Assembly (NCBI RefSeq): GCF_000767465.1
Contig: NZ_CP009291.1
Span: 1,877,501 to 1,941,500, forward strand
Origin: Novosphingobium pentaromativorans US6-1
GTDB taxonomy: Bacteria; Pseudomonadota; Alphaproteobacteria; Sphingomonadales; Sphingomonadaceae
Direction: 5' to 3'
DNA length: 64,000 nt
This document shows positions 6,929 to 16,033 of this stretch, piece after piece. Within the stretch, counting starts at the first letter, position 1. Each line of letters begins with the position of its first letter. The notes beneath the pieces are model-generated. The model saw only the letters and a list, made by a program, of their open reading frames with translations. It did not search any database and was not told where the DNA came from. The position numbers were made by a program, and so were the translations under genes.

Positions 6929-6950
6929 ACTATGCTATCGATTGCATAGT
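6929..6950. promoter_or_regulatory. 22-bp imperfect palindrome upstream of bioF (candidate operator)
   Basis: ACTATGC (6929-6935) and GCATAGT (6944-6950) flank T-ATCGAT-T, giving a palindrome broken only by the T/T pair. It lies about 113 bp before bioF in AT-richer sequence (CTTAAAAAATCC follows). It differs from the BirA operator (TTGTAAACC) and BioR-box (TTATMKATAA) patterns I know. Its role as a biotin-operon operator is a guess from position and symmetry. Confidence 0.4.
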
Positions 6951-7062
6951 CCGTAAACTCTTAAAAAATCCAACACGGCCTATCGTTGAAAAACCGTGCC
7001 CCGGGCGCCGATTTCCCTAGCGCCATTGTACAAAGGCTCCGCTTGCCATACCGGCACCTGCG

Positions 7063-8226
7063 ATGAGCAGGCTCGATTCCCTTCTCAAGTCCGCGCTCGC
7101 GCGGATCGAGAGCGCCGGACAGCGCCGCACCTTGCGCGCGGCTGCCCTTGCCGGCGGCGGCCGCGTGATCCGCGAGGGGCGCGAACTGGTCGACTTTTCC
7201 AGCAACGACTACCTCGGACTTGCCCGTCATCCGCTGCTGATCGAGCGTTCGCGCGAATGGACCGCAAGATTAGGCACCGGCTCCGGCGCATCGCGGCTGG
7301 TCACGGGCACGAGCGATGCGCACCTCGCGCTCGAAGCGCGCATCGCGCAGTTCAAGGGGGCCCAGGCCGCGCTGATCTTTGCCAGCGGCTGGCAGGCCAA
7401 TGCCGCGGTCATCCCCGCCCTGCTCGCAGCCGTACCGGGCGCCGCCATTTTCACCGACCGGTTGATCCACGCCAGCATGCACGCAGGCATCGCCATGGCC
7501 GGCGTGCGCCAGCACCGCTTCAGGCACAACGACCTCGACCACCTCGAGACGTTGCTTGCCGACAAGGGACGCGATGCCCCGGCCCGGATGATCCTGACCG
7601 AAAGCGTGTTCAGCATGGACGGCGACCGCGCCGACATGGCACGCCTTGCCGCCATCGCCGAAGCGCACGATGCCGTGCTCTTCATCGACGAGGCCCATGC
7701 CACCGGCGTCCTCGGCCCCGGCGGCGCGGGCCTTTCGGCCGAAATACCGGGCCGGGTCGATCTGATCATGGGCACCTTCAGCAAGGCGCTCGGCGGATTC
7801 GGGGCCTATGTCGCGGGCTCGCAGGCGCTGATCGACTACCTCGTCAACACCGCCAGCGGCTTTATCTTCACGACCGCGCCGCCCCCTGCGGTGCTGGGCG
7901 CTATCGACGCCGCGCTCGACCTCGTGCCCGGCATGGACGCCGAGCGCGCCCACCTCGCGGCGCTGGGCGACCGACTGCGCGCGGGCCTGTCGCGGCTCGG
8001 CCTCGACCATGGCGCCTCGAGCACCCAGATCGTGCCTGCCGTGATTGGCGCAGAAGCCGATGCCATGGCACTTTCGGCCCGGCTGGAAACGGCAGGCTTG
8101 CTTGCCTCCGCGATCCGCCCGCCCACGGTTCCGCCCGGCACCAGCCGCCTGCGCATCGCCCTGCGCGCCAGCCAGAGCGAGGCCGACGTCGATGCCCTGC
8201 TGACAGCCATAGAGGCGCACCGGTGA
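7063..8226 (+). CDS. bioF: 8-amino-7-oxononanoate synthase (BioF)
   Basis: This 387-residue PLP enzyme condenses pimeloyl-ACP with L-alanine to form KAPA, the first ring-assembly step of biotin synthesis. Family marks are DFSSNDYLGLA near residue 45, GSGASRLVTGT around 73-83, and the PLP lysine in MGTFSKALGGFGAYV near residue 240. The length equals the usual 380-390. It heads a five-gene biotin cluster; its TGA overlaps the GTG of the next gene. Non-coding sequence upstream carries hairpins and a palindrome that may regulate the operon. Confidence 0.95.
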   Translation: MSRLDSLLKSALARIESAGQRRTLRAAALAGGGRVIREGRELVDFSSNDYLGLARHPLLIERSREWTARLGTGSGASRLVTGTSDAHLALEARIAQFKGAQAALIFASGWQANAAVIPALLAAVPGAAIFTDRLIHASMHAGIAMAGVRQHRFRHNDLDHLETLLADKGRDAPARMILTESVFSMDGDRADMARLAAIAEAHDAVLFIDEAHATGVLGPGGAGLSAEIPGRVDLIMGTFSKALGGFGAYVAGSQALIDYLVNTASGFIFTTAPPPAVLGAIDAALDLVPGMDAERAHLAALGDRLRAGLSRLGLDHGASSTQIVPAVIGAEADAMALSARLETAGLLASAIRPPTVPPGTSRLRIALRASQSEADVDALLTAIEAHR

Positions 8227-8843
8227 AGCTGCTGTTCTGTCACGGCTGGGGATTCGACCGGCACTTCTGGGACGCGCTGGCCCCGCTCCTGCCCGAATGG
8301 GAGCAGCTGCGCGACGACCGCGGCTATTTCGGCGACGCGCTGGCCCCGGCAGTCGAAGGTCCCTGCCTGGCGGTAACCCATTCCTTCGGCACCATGCGGC
8401 TCCTCGCCGATCCACCGCCGGGACTGGCCGGTCTCGTCGCCATCAACGGGTTCGAGCGCTTCACCGCCACGCCCGACTGTCCGGGCGTGGCGACCCGCGT
8501 CGTCGAGCTGATGCTGCGCCAGTTCGGCCGCGATCCGCGAACGGTCGTTGAAGACTTCCGCCGGCGCGTCGGATGCGACGCGGCTTTCGCGCGGATCGAT
8601 CCCGCTCCCCTGCGCGATGACCTGCTGAGCCTGCGCGATGCGCATCCCCGCCTGCCGGAAGTTCCCGTTCTGGTCGTGCAGGGCGCCAGGGATCCGCTGC
8701 TTCCGCAAGCCATGCGCCAGGGCTGCTTTGCCGGCATCGCGGCACGGCACCTGAGCCACGAAGGCGGCGGCCATCTGCTCCCCCTCGAAGACCCGGCGTT
8801 TTGCGCGCAGGCGGTCCGCGACATGGCTGGGTCCCTCGCATGA
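8223..8843 (+). CDS. bioH: Alpha/beta hydrolase, probable pimeloyl-ACP methyl ester esterase (BioH-like)
   Basis: The GTG start at 8223 overlaps the bioF stop by 4 bp. The 206-residue protein begins VKLLFCHGWGFDRHFWDAL, an oxyanion-hole strand typical of BioH. The nucleophile sits in THSFG (Ser about residue 54; the family usually has GHSxG), with acid in ARDPLLP (about 156) and His in GGGHLLP (about 184). Position between bioF and bioC supports demethylation of pimeloyl-ACP methyl ester, the end of the BioC-BioH pathway. It is about 50 residues shorter than E. coli BioH, mainly in the lid region, so another esterase type (analogous to BioG) is possible. Confidence 0.72.
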   Translation: MKLLFCHGWGFDRHFWDALAPLLPEWEQLRDDRGYFGDALAPAVEGPCLAVTHSFGTMRLLADPPPGLAGLVAINGFERFTATPDCPGVATRVVELMLRQFGRDPRTVVEDFRRRVGCDAAFARIDPAPLRDDLLSLRDAHPRLPEVPVLVVQGARDPLLPQAMRQGCFAGIAARHLSHEGGGHLLPLEDPAFCAQAVRDMAGSLA

Positions 8844-9595
8844 GCGGGCAACGCGAACGCATCATCCGGGCCTTCGCCAAGGCGCCGGACTACGAGGACC
8901 ATGCCCGCGTCCAGCGCAGCGTCGCCGAAGCCCTTGCCGCGCGCATCGCCGCACTTGCGCTGCCGCAAAGCCCGCGCGTGCTGGAAATCGGCTGCGGCAC
9001 CGGCTTCCTGACGCGTGCGCTGCTCGCGGCCGATGTCGGCGGAGACTGGACGATTACCGACATCGCACCCGAAATGGTCGAGCGTTGCCGCGCCAGCCTG
9101 GGCGATGCGCCCTCGCGCCAATTCGCTGCGATGGACGGGGAATTCGGCACCCCGGAAGGCGGCCCTTTCGATCTCATCTGCTCCAGCCTGGCCCTGCAGT
9201 GGTTCACCGACGCCCCGGCCGCGCTGGCCCGCATGGCCGACTGGCTCGCGCCGGGCGGTCACTGCCTCGTGACCACTCTCGGCCCCGGCAGTTTCGCCGA
9301 ATGGCGCGAAGCCCACGCGGCCGAGGGACTGGTCGCCGGAACCCCGGAATTCCAGCCCGTCGAAGACTTCGCCCGGCTCGACCCGGCCGCGCTCGACGTC
9401 GAGGCACACGTGGAATGCCATGCCGATGCCCGCGCGTTCCTGCGCTCGCTCAAGGCCATCGGCGCCGGCACGTCTTCGCCCCGCCATCGCCCGCTGCCGC
9501 CCGCCGCCCTACGCAGGGTCATGGCGCGTTTCGAGGCTTCCGGAAGCGCTGTCACGTACGAGGTCGTGACCTGCCACCTTCATCGCGCTAGGTGA
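8840..9595 (+). CDS. bioC: Malonyl-ACP O-methyltransferase (BioC)
   Basis: The ATG at 8840 overlaps the upstream stop (ATGA). The 251-residue class I SAM methyltransferase has motif [17 protein letters not shown] near residues 46-60, then [11 protein letters not shown] and [14 protein letters not shown], the last matching the BioC family. BioC methylates the malonyl-ACP carboxyl so that fatty-acid enzymes can elongate it to pimeloyl methyl ester. The neighbouring bioF, esterase, bioD and bioA make the assignment firm. Confidence 0.88.
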   Translation: MSGQRERIIRAFAKAPDYEDHARVQRSVAEALAARIAALALPQSPRVLEIGCGTGFLTRALLAADVGGDWTITDIAPEMVERCRASLGDAPSRQFAAMDGEFGTPEGGPFDLICSSLALQWFTDAPAALARMADWLAPGGHCLVTTLGPGSFAEWREAHAAEGLVAGTPEFQPVEDFARLDPAALDVEAHVECHADARAFLRSLKAIGAGTSSPRHRPLPPAALRRVMARFEASGSAVTYEVVTCHLHRAR

Positions 9596-9602
9596 GCCCG
9601 CA

Positions 9603-10238
9603 ATGCCAAACACCCCCATCATCGTCACCGGCACCGACACCGAAATCGGCAAGACCGTCTTTGCCGCCGCCCTGACCGGCGCGCTCGGCGCTTGCTACTG
9701 GAAGCCCGTGCAGGCCGGACTGGAGGCCGACGGCGGCGACCGCGACCGTGTGGCCCGTCTCGCCGGGATCGCGCCCGAGCGTGTGCTGCCCGACGCCTAT
9801 CGGCTCTCGACACCCTGCTCACCCCACCTCGCTGCCGAGATCGACGGGGTCGTCATCGACCCGGATCGGCTCGCCCTTCCGCAAGTGGACGGCCCACTGG
9901 TGATCGAAGGAGCCGGCGGCGCTCTGGTGCCCCTGACCCGCCAGATGACTTACGCCGACCAGTTCGCGCAATGGCGATGTCCGGTCGTCCTCGTCGCGCG
10001 CACCGTGCTGGGCACGATCAACCATTCGCTGCTGTCGATCGAGGCGCTGCGCGCGCGCGGCATCGACATTCTCGGCGTCGCCTTCGTCGGCGATGCGGTG
10101 GAAGACAGCGAGGCGACGATCTGCGAGATGGGCAAGGTCCGCCGTCTGGGCCGCCTGCCGCGGCTCGATCCGCTGACGCCCGAAACCCTGCGCACGGCCT
10201 TTGCCGAACATTTTCGACTGGAGGATTTCACCCGGTGA
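9603..10238 (+). CDS. bioD: Dethiobiotin synthetase (BioD)
   Basis: A 211-residue ATP-dependent enzyme that closes the ureido ring of dethiobiotin from DAPA and CO2. The P-loop GTDTEIGKT spans residues 10-18, followed by the family segment WKPVQAGLE and, later, [12 protein letters not shown], which binds substrate. It starts 7 bp after bioC and its TGA overlaps the GTG of bioA. Length is normal for the family. Confidence 0.94.
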   Translation: MPNTPIIVTGTDTEIGKTVFAAALTGALGACYWKPVQAGLEADGGDRDRVARLAGIAPERVLPDAYRLSTPCSPHLAAEIDGVVIDPDRLALPQVDGPLVIEGAGGALVPLTRQMTYADQFAQWRCPVVLVARTVLGTINHSLLSIEALRARGIDILGVAFVGDAVEDSEATICEMGKVRRLGRLPRLDPLTPETLRTAFAEHFRLEDFTR

Positions 10239-11488
10239 CGTCATCTGTCTGGCACCCCTTCACGCAGCACGGCCTGCGCGAACCGATCCCGCTGGTCGAA
10301 CGCGCCGAGGGCGCCGTGCTCCACACCGCGGACGGCAAATCCTACATCGATGCGATCTCCTCGTGGTGGGTAACGACGCACGGGCACTGCAATCCGAAGA
10401 TCATGGCCGCCATCGCCGAACAGGCTGGCAAGCTCGACCAGATGATCTTCGCGGGCTGGACCCACGAACCCGCAGAAGCCGTCGCCGCGGGCCTGCGCGA
10501 AATCATGCCGCAGAACCTGACTCGGGTGTTCTTCTCCGATTCGGGATCGACCGCCGTCGAAGTCGCGCTGAAGATGGCGCTGGGCTACTGGCATGCGCGC
10601 GGCGAGGCGCGGCACCGCATCGTCGTGATGGAGCACAGCTACCACGGCGATACCATCGGCGCGATGTCGGTCGGTGCGCGCGGCGTGTTCAACCAGGCCT
10701 ATGAGCCGCTGCTGTTCGACGTCGCAACCATGCCCTTCCCCGCCGCGGGGGCGGAACAGGCCGCACTCGATGCGCTGGAGGCGATCTGCCGCAAGGGCGA
10801 TGCGGCGGCATTCATCGTCGAGCCGCTGGTGCTCGGCGCAGGCGGGATGCTGTTCTACGCGCCGGAAACGCTGGCGCGGATGCAGGAGATCTGCACGCAG
10901 CACGACGTCCTGTTCATTGCCGACGAAGTGATGACCGGCTGGGGCCGCACCGGCACCCTGCTCGCGTGCGAACAGGCCGGCGTTTCGCCCGACATCCTGT
11001 GCCTCTCCAAGGGACTGACCGGCGGCGCGGTGCCGCTTGCGGTCACGATGGCGAACGAGGCGATCTTCGAGGCGCACTGGTCGACCGACCGCGCGAAGAT
11101 GTTCTTCCACTCGTCCAGCTACACCGCCAACCCGCTCGCCTGCGCGGCAGCCCGCGCGAACCTCGAGATCTGGCGCGAGGAGCCGGTGCGCGAGCGGATC
11201 GCCGTTCTCGCCAAGCGACAGGCGCAGTGGCTCGATAAACTCGGCAGCTTCTGCCACTTCGACAATGCCCGCCAATGCGGAACGATTGCCGCGCTCGACC
11301 TCAAGACGTCGGGCGAAGGCGGCTATCTCGACACTTTGGCGCCCGACCTCATGGCCTTCTTCCGCGAGCGCGGCATCCTGCTGCGTCCCCTGGGCAACAC
11401 GGTCTATGTCATGCCGCCCTACTGCATCGGCGAGGATCAGCTGGCCGATGTGTGGAATGCCATCGGCGAAGCCGTGATCAGCTTCTGA
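10235..11488 (+). CDS. bioA: Adenosylmethionine-8-amino-7-oxononanoate aminotransferase (BioA)
   Basis: The 417-residue class III aminotransferase converts KAPA to DAPA with SAM as amino donor. The GTG start at 10235 overlaps the bioD stop by 4 bp. The N-terminus [18 protein letters not shown] and the [16 protein letters not shown] stretch are BioA signatures. The PLP lysine lies in [13 protein letters not shown] at about residue 259. It is the last gene of the cluster; bioB is not in this window. It is convergent with the next gene, with 9 bp between stops. Confidence 0.95.
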   Translation: MTSSVWHPFTQHGLREPIPLVERAEGAVLHTADGKSYIDAISSWWVTTHGHCNPKIMAAIAEQAGKLDQMIFAGWTHEPAEAVAAGLREIMPQNLTRVFFSDSGSTAVEVALKMALGYWHARGEARHRIVVMEHSYHGDTIGAMSVGARGVFNQAYEPLLFDVATMPFPAAGAEQAALDALEAICRKGDAAAFIVEPLVLGAGGMLFYAPETLARMQEICTQHDVLFIADEVMTGWGRTGTLLACEQAGVSPDILCLSKGLTGGAVPLAVTMANEAIFEAHWSTDRAKMFFHSSSYTANPLACAAARANLEIWREEPVRERIAVLAKRQAQWLDKLGSFCHFDNARQCGTIAALDLKTSGEGGYLDTLAPDLMAFFRERGILLRPLGNTVYVMPPYCIGEDQLADVWNAIGEAVISF

Positions 11489-11497
11489 GCGGCAGGG

Positions 11498-12346
11498 CTA
11501 TTCCGGCTCGACCGGCGCCTGGTCACATGCGGCAAGATCGACGAAGGCCTTGCCCACTTCGGTAAGCCTGCCCCCTGCGACCAGCCCGGAATGCAGCTTC
11601 CAGCCGTCGAGCCCTTCGTAGAGACCGAACCATGCGTGCCGCTCGACATAGGGCAAGTCATCGAGCATCGCCGAGGCGCGGCGGAAGAACGCTGCCTGCT
11701 CGGCAAAGGAAAAGCGGCCCGGCCGCGACCAGTCCGCCAGCGCCCATTCGGTGACCCAGACGGGACGGCCGTAAGCCTCGTGGACCCGCTCGAGGTAGCC
11801 GCGGAAAGCGTCGATGTCCGGCGACTGCGTGTAATAATGGACGGCGATGAAATCGACGCGGTAGCCGCGCTCCGCTGCCCCTGCCATGAAGCGGCCAAGC
11901 CAGCTGCTTGGGCCCACTTCGTTGCCCGTACGCGTCGCCGGTGAACCGAGGCGCTTTCCGGTCGCCATCAGCGTCGGCCAGTAGGCCAGCGCCAGTTCGA
12001 CGCTCATGTTCGCCTGCTTCGCTTCGTCCGGTTCATTGAAAGTCAGCAGGACCGGCGAAGGCGCGGCGAAGACTTGCGGCAGATCGCGGCCAGACCGGAT
12101 CATCGGCACGAAGCCGGGATCGCGAAGATCCGTCCGGGCCTGCCAGGTATGGAACCACCCCCCGTGGAGCCGCTCCAGATCTGCTTCCAGTGAGCTATCG
12201 CCCTCAAGGGGCCAAGCGCCGATCCCGAGTTTCCCGGCATGGTCGACCGGGCATCGCCCCGCATGGGCCCCGCCCGGCACAGACAGGCTGAGGGCCACCG
12301 CGAGTAAGGGCAACAGGCGAATTGCGGGGATAGCGGCGCGGGCCAT
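11498..12346 (-). CDS. Exported glycosyl hydrolase, GH128/Asl1-like
   Basis: A 282-residue protein with a signal peptide (RLLPLLAVALSLSVPGGAHAG, cleavage near residue 29). Recognisable features of the Asl1/GH128 beta-glucanase fold are LLTFNEPDEA, a candidate acid/base Glu at a strand end, and VWVTEWALADWS, the candidate nucleophile Glu; between them lies VDFIAVHYYTQ. GH128 enzymes cut beta-1,3-glucans, but substrate here is unproven. Transcribed alone, back-to-back with bioA. Confidence 0.78.
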   Translation of the reverse strand: MARAAIPAIRLLPLLAVALSLSVPGGAHAGRCPVDHAGKLGIGAWPLEGDSSLEADLERLHGGWFHTWQARTDLRDPGFVPMIRSGRDLPQVFAAPSPVLLTFNEPDEAKQANMSVELALAYWPTLMATGKRLGSPATRTGNEVGPSSWLGRFMAGAAERGYRVDFIAVHYYTQSPDIDAFRGYLERVHEAYGRPVWVTEWALADWSRPGRFSFAEQAAFFRRASAMLDDLPYVERHAWFGLYEGLDGWKLHSGLVAGGRLTEVGKAFVDLAACDQAPVEPE

Positions 12347-12416
12347 GGCAAGGGCTTCAACGCGCGGGGGAGGTGCGCGGTTGCGGCGGGGCCTTGCGTC
12401 CCCGCCATCGCTGCGA

Positions 12417-13247
12417 TCAGGCGTAAGGCGGCTTGTGCTGGCCTGCCGGGCTGAGCGTGAAGATCTCGCAGCCGTCCTCGGTAATGCCGATCGAGTGTTC
12501 GAACTGGGCCGAAAGCGACTTGTCGCGCGTGACCGCGGTCCAGCCGTCGTTGAGAAGCTTCACCGGCGGCTTGCCGAGGTTGATCATCGGCTCGATGGTC
12601 ATGAACATGCCCGGCTTCAGCATCGGCCCCGTGCCGGCGCGACCGGCGTGGACCACTTCGGGCGCATCGTGGAACAGGCGGCCGAGGCCATGGCCGCAGA
12701 ATTCGCGCACGACGCCGTAGCGATGCGCTTCGGCATGGGCCTGGATGGCCGCGCCGATGTCACCCACGCGGTTGCCCGGCTTGGCCTGCTCGATGCCGAT
12801 CATCAGGCACTCGTAAGTCACCTCCACCAGCTTGCGCGCCTTCAGCGAGGGCTCGCCCGCGAAATACATGCGGCTGGAATCGCCGTGCCAGCCGTCGAGC
12901 AGCGGGGTCACGTCGATGTTGAGGATATCGCCTTCCTTCAGCGTCTTTTCCGAAGGAATGCCGTGGCACACGACATGGTTGATCGAGATGCAGCACGAAT
13001 GCGCATAGCCGCGATAGCCCAGCGTTGCCGGAACGGCGCCGCCATCGAGCGTCAGTTCGCGAACCTTGTCGTCGATTTCAGCCGTAGTGACGCCCGGCTC
13101 CACCATCGAGGCCACTTCATCGAGGATCGCTGCGGCAAGGCGTCCGGCCTTGCGCATGCCCTCGAAAGCCTCGGGTCCGTGCAGCTTGATGGTGCCGTCG
13201 CGCAGGACGGTTTCACTTCCGGGTTCGACAATCTGGTATTCGCTCAT
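12417..13247 (-). CDS. map: Methionine aminopeptidase, type I
   Basis: A 276-residue metalloprotease that removes the initiator Met from nascent proteins. Motifs of type I MetAP are present: GYRGYAHSCCISINHVVCHGIPS, then DVTPLLDGWHGDSSRMYFAGE with two metal-binding Asp residues, then VREFCGHGLGRLFHDAPEV and MFMTIEPMI. The ATG at 13247 (MSEYQIV) is preferred over an upstream GTG at 13256 because GTGGGGG lies at ribosome-site distance. Lies just downstream of the lipoprotein gene on the same strand. Confidence 0.93.
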   Translation of the reverse strand: MSEYQIVEPGSETVLRDGTIKLHGPEAFEGMRKAGRLAAAILDEVASMVEPGVTTAEIDDKVRELTLDGGAVPATLGYRGYAHSCCISINHVVCHGIPSEKTLKEGDILNIDVTPLLDGWHGDSSRMYFAGEPSLKARKLVEVTYECLMIGIEQAKPGNRVGDIGAAIQAHAEAHRYGVVREFCGHGLGRLFHDAPEVVHAGRAGTGPMLKPGMFMTIEPMINLGKPPVKLLNDGWTAVTRDKSLSAQFEHSIGITEDGCEIFTLSPAGQHKPPYA

Positions 13248-13302
13248 GGCCCCCACATAGCGATCTTGCTCGCCAAATGCGAGATGCTCGCAAGCGCGAA
13301 GA

Positions 13303-14169
13303 TCAGCCGCCGCTCGAGAAGCTGTCCTTGTAGGCGGGCTTCACCGTGTCGAGCACGGCCGGAGTGACCGGCAGGGTGATCTCGTATGTGCCTTCGGCAT
13401 AGGGCCCGGCCGCGTAGGGACCGACGAGGATTCCGAGGCGATCGAAAGTCTTGCCGTTCGACGAGCCGAGAATGACCGTACTTTCGAGCGGATCGATACA
13501 ATCGCTGAACATGTCGTCACTGCCGCGGCGTACCGGCACCCCGCGCCGCTTCTCACGCTCCTTGTCGAGCGCATTGCAGAAAGGCCTGCGGATTGCCGAG
13601 CGCAGCGCCGATTCGCTGGTGAACAGGGCCTCGGGCTTGCGGGCCGCGTCGGCCTGCTTGTCCCAAAGCAGCGAATCGAAACCGCTCATGCCATGGGCAC
13701 CGCCGGAAAAGACGTAGAACTCGGAGGACAGCGACAGCCAGCCCGGCAAGTCGGTCACCACCTTCCACGAGGTCTGGCTGCTATGCGCGTGATAGGGAAA
13801 GTCGTTCTTCTTCGCCTCGCGCCGGTCATCGCGCGATTCGGAGATGAGCGCCTTGCGGGTTTCGTCCAACTTGGCATCGAGCCTTGCGCGCAGCCCGGGG
13901 ATTGCGCCGGCCTGGTCCGGGTACTCGTAGGCGAATTCGTAAAGATCGTTCGAGGCTTCTTCCTTGCGGCCCATGGGCGCGGCAGCTTGCGCAACCTGCG
14001 AAGCCCCGTCGCTGGCCGCCCCTTGCGAGGCCATGCCCGCTCCCGCAGGACCGGCACTGGCCTCGCTCGAGGCTGAAAGCGAAGGCTGATCCTCGGGGGC
14101 ATCGGCCTGCTTGCCCGAACAGCCACCTGCCAGGAGAACGCTTGCCAACACCAATCCGCCAATTCGCAT
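13303..14169 (-). CDS. Lipoprotein with DUF4163/DUF3298-type domain
   Basis: A 288-residue protein with a lipoprotein signal (LASVLLAGGCSGK, lipobox Cys near residue 17), then a low-complexity Ser/Ala/Gly linker to about residue 65. The rest, with FAYEYPDQAGAIPGLRARLD, WLSLSSEFYVFSGGAHG and a C-terminal TYEITLPVTP, matches the RsiV/PdaC-like DUF3298 and DUF4163 domains. These are typically cell-envelope proteins of uncertain function. It is divergent from the aminopeptidase gene. Confidence 0.82.
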   Translation of the reverse strand: MRIGGLVLASVLLAGGCSGKQADAPEDQPSLSASSEASAGPAGAGMASQGAASDGASQVAQAAAPMGRKEEASNDLYEFAYEYPDQAGAIPGLRARLDAKLDETRKALISESRDDRREAKKNDFPYHAHSSQTSWKVVTDLPGWLSLSSEFYVFSGGAHGMSGFDSLLWDKQADAARKPEALFTSESALRSAIRRPFCNALDKEREKRRGVPVRRGSDDMFSDCIDPLESTVILGSSNGKTFDRLGILVGPYAAGPYAEGTYEITLPVTPAVLDTVKPAYKDSFSSGG

Positions 14170-14217
14170 AATTTTCCTCTCGCACTCAGGCCTGAGCCAA
14201 CGCTAGAGAAACTCTAT

Positions 14218-15603
14218 ATGAGCGACAAGAACCCATTGATTCAGCCGGACCGGGGCCAGAAGGCCGTGGCCATCCACCTCGTCGACAAGGACGGACTGGA
14301 CGCCTTCCTCAAGGAACGCACCGCTGCCCAGCGCGCTGCGCTCGAAGCGCACAAGTTCTCCGCCGATGCAGGCGAACACGCGATCGTCCCCGATGGCGAC
14401 GGCTGGATCGTGGTGGCAAGCGTTGCCCGGACCGGGGAACTGTCGAGCTGGTGCCTGGCCAAGCTCGCCGATGCCCTGCCCGCCGGCACCTATCGCTGCC
14501 ATGGCGCCGAACCGGGCCGCGCCATGTTCGGCTGGATCACCGGGCAGTACAGCTTCGACCGTTATCGCTCCGATCCTTCCGAAGAAGGCCCCCGCGTACT
14601 GCTGACCGCCGAGGCGGGCAAGATCGACGCGATCACCGCCGAGGCCGAGGCCGTCGAACTGGTCCGCGACCTCGTCAATACCCCGGCCGAGGACATGGGC
14701 CCCGGCCAGCTCGAGGCAGAGGCCGAGAGCCTTGCCAAGGCCTATCGCGCCGAGATCCACGTGACCCGCACCGACATGCTCGAGCGCGAGTTCCCGATGG
14801 TCCATGCCGTGGGCCGCGCCGCCGGGCGCAGCCACGCCCCGCGCATGATCGAGCTGGAATGGGGCGATCCCAGGCATCCCAGGATCGCCATCGTCGGCAA
14901 GGGCGTCTGCTTCGATTCGGGCGGGCTCGACATCAAGCCGTCCTCGGGCATGCTGCTGATGAAGAAGGACATGGGCGGCGCGGCACATGCCCTGGCACTG
15001 GCGCGGCTGATCATGGACGCGAAGCTGCCGGTGCGCCTGCACCTGCTGGTCCCCGCCGTCGAAAACGCGGTTTCAGCCAACTCCTTCCGCCCGGGCGACG
15101 TCCTGCGCAGCCGCGCAGGCATCTCGGTGGAGATCGGCAATACCGATGCCGAAGGCCGCCTGATCCTCGGCGATGCCCTTGCCCGGGCCGGCGAGAAGGA
15201 GCCGGAGCTGATCATCGACTTCGCGACTCTCACCGGCGCGGCCCGGGTCGCGCTCGGCCCCGACCTGCCCGCACTGTTTGCGCGCGAGGATGCAACCGCG
15301 CAGGCCCTGCTCGACGGCGGCCTCGCCAGCGACGATCCGTGCTGGCGCCTGCCGCTGCACGAAGGCTACCGCGAAATGCTCAAGTCCGACGTGGCCGACA
15401 TCAACAATGCAGGCACGGGCGGCTTTGCCGGCGCCTGCACCGCGGCGCTGTTCCTCGACCGTTTCGTGCCCAAGGGCGTCGACTGGGCCCACTTGGACAC
15501 TTTCGCCTGGCGCCCCTCGGCCAAGCCGGGTCGTCCGAAAGGGGGAGACGCTTTGGGTCTGCGGGCGAGCTGGAATATGCTAAGACAGCGCTACGGCAAA
15601 TGA
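14218..15603 (+). CDS. Leucyl aminopeptidase family protein (M17)
   Basis: The 461-residue cytosolic peptidase carries the M17 catalytic core: VGKGVCFDSGGLDIKPSSGM, KKDMGGAAHALALARL and the signature NTDAEGRLILGDAL, which supplies the two-zinc ligands. These enzymes remove N-terminal residues from peptides during turnover. The ATG at 14218 follows a short leader shared with the divergent lipoprotein gene. The short SH3 gene and argC follow on the same strand. Confidence 0.93.
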   Translation: MSDKNPLIQPDRGQKAVAIHLVDKDGLDAFLKERTAAQRAALEAHKFSADAGEHAIVPDGDGWIVVASVARTGELSSWCLAKLADALPAGTYRCHGAEPGRAMFGWITGQYSFDRYRSDPSEEGPRVLLTAEAGKIDAITAEAEAVELVRDLVNTPAEDMGPGQLEAEAESLAKAYRAEIHVTRTDMLEREFPMVHAVGRAAGRSHAPRMIELEWGDPRHPRIAIVGKGVCFDSGGLDIKPSSGMLLMKKDMGGAAHALALARLIMDAKLPVRLHLLVPAVENAVSANSFRPGDVLRSRAGISVEIGNTDAEGRLILGDALARAGEKEPELIIDFATLTGAARVALGPDLPALFAREDATAQALLDGGLASDDPCWRLPLHEGYREMLKSDVADINNAGTGGFAGACTAALFLDRFVPKGVDWAHLDTFAWRPSAKPGRPKGGDALGLRASWNMLRQRYGK

Positions 15604-15628
15604 CTCGCCGAAACCTTGCTTCTTGGCC

Positions 15629-16033
15629 ATGCCCCAGCTAAGCGCGCCCATCTTTGACTTTGGAGACATGACCGCGTTGGCCATCCAGGATTCCCATACC
15701 CGTCCCCCCCGGATCGACGGCATTCTTGCCATGACCGGGCCGAGCGTGACCGCGGATCCCGGCTGCCTTCCGGTTCGCGGAGACCTGGCGCACATCAAGC
15801 TCGCCGGTCTCTACTTCGTGCCGCACTACTCGGTGCCGATGCCGCACAAGGTGCTTCCGGGCGCCGTCCTGCGCAGCGCCGGGCGCGAGGATGCGGACGC
15901 GATCCGCGAACTGCCCGCGGGCGAAACCTTCAACGTGCTGGATATCGCCGGCAACTGGGCCTGGGGCCAGCTCGGCGAGGAAGGCCAGGTCGGCTACGTC
16001 GCGCTTTCCGGGATTGAGGTGATCGGGCAGTGA
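15629..16033 (+). CDS. SH3-domain protein, possible NlpC/P60 remnant
   Basis: A product of 134 residues (ATG 15629) or 121 (ATG 15668, which has GGAG just upstream). The region PVRGDLAHIKLAGLYFVPHYSVPMPHKVLPGAVLRSAG and the closing WAWGQLGEEGQVGYVALSGIE resemble the N-terminal SH3 part of sphingomonad C40 (NlpC/P60) peptidases, which in my experience lie beside the M17 aminopeptidase. Here the protein stops after the SH3 unit, so no Cys/His catalytic domain is present. Its TGA overlaps the GTG of argC, showing coupling. Confidence 0.65.
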   Translation: MPQLSAPIFDFGDMTALAIQDSHTRPPRIDGILAMTGPSVTADPGCLPVRGDLAHIKLAGLYFVPHYSVPMPHKVLPGAVLRSAGREDADAIRELPAGETFNVLDIAGNWAWGQLGEEGQVGYVALSGIEVIGQ

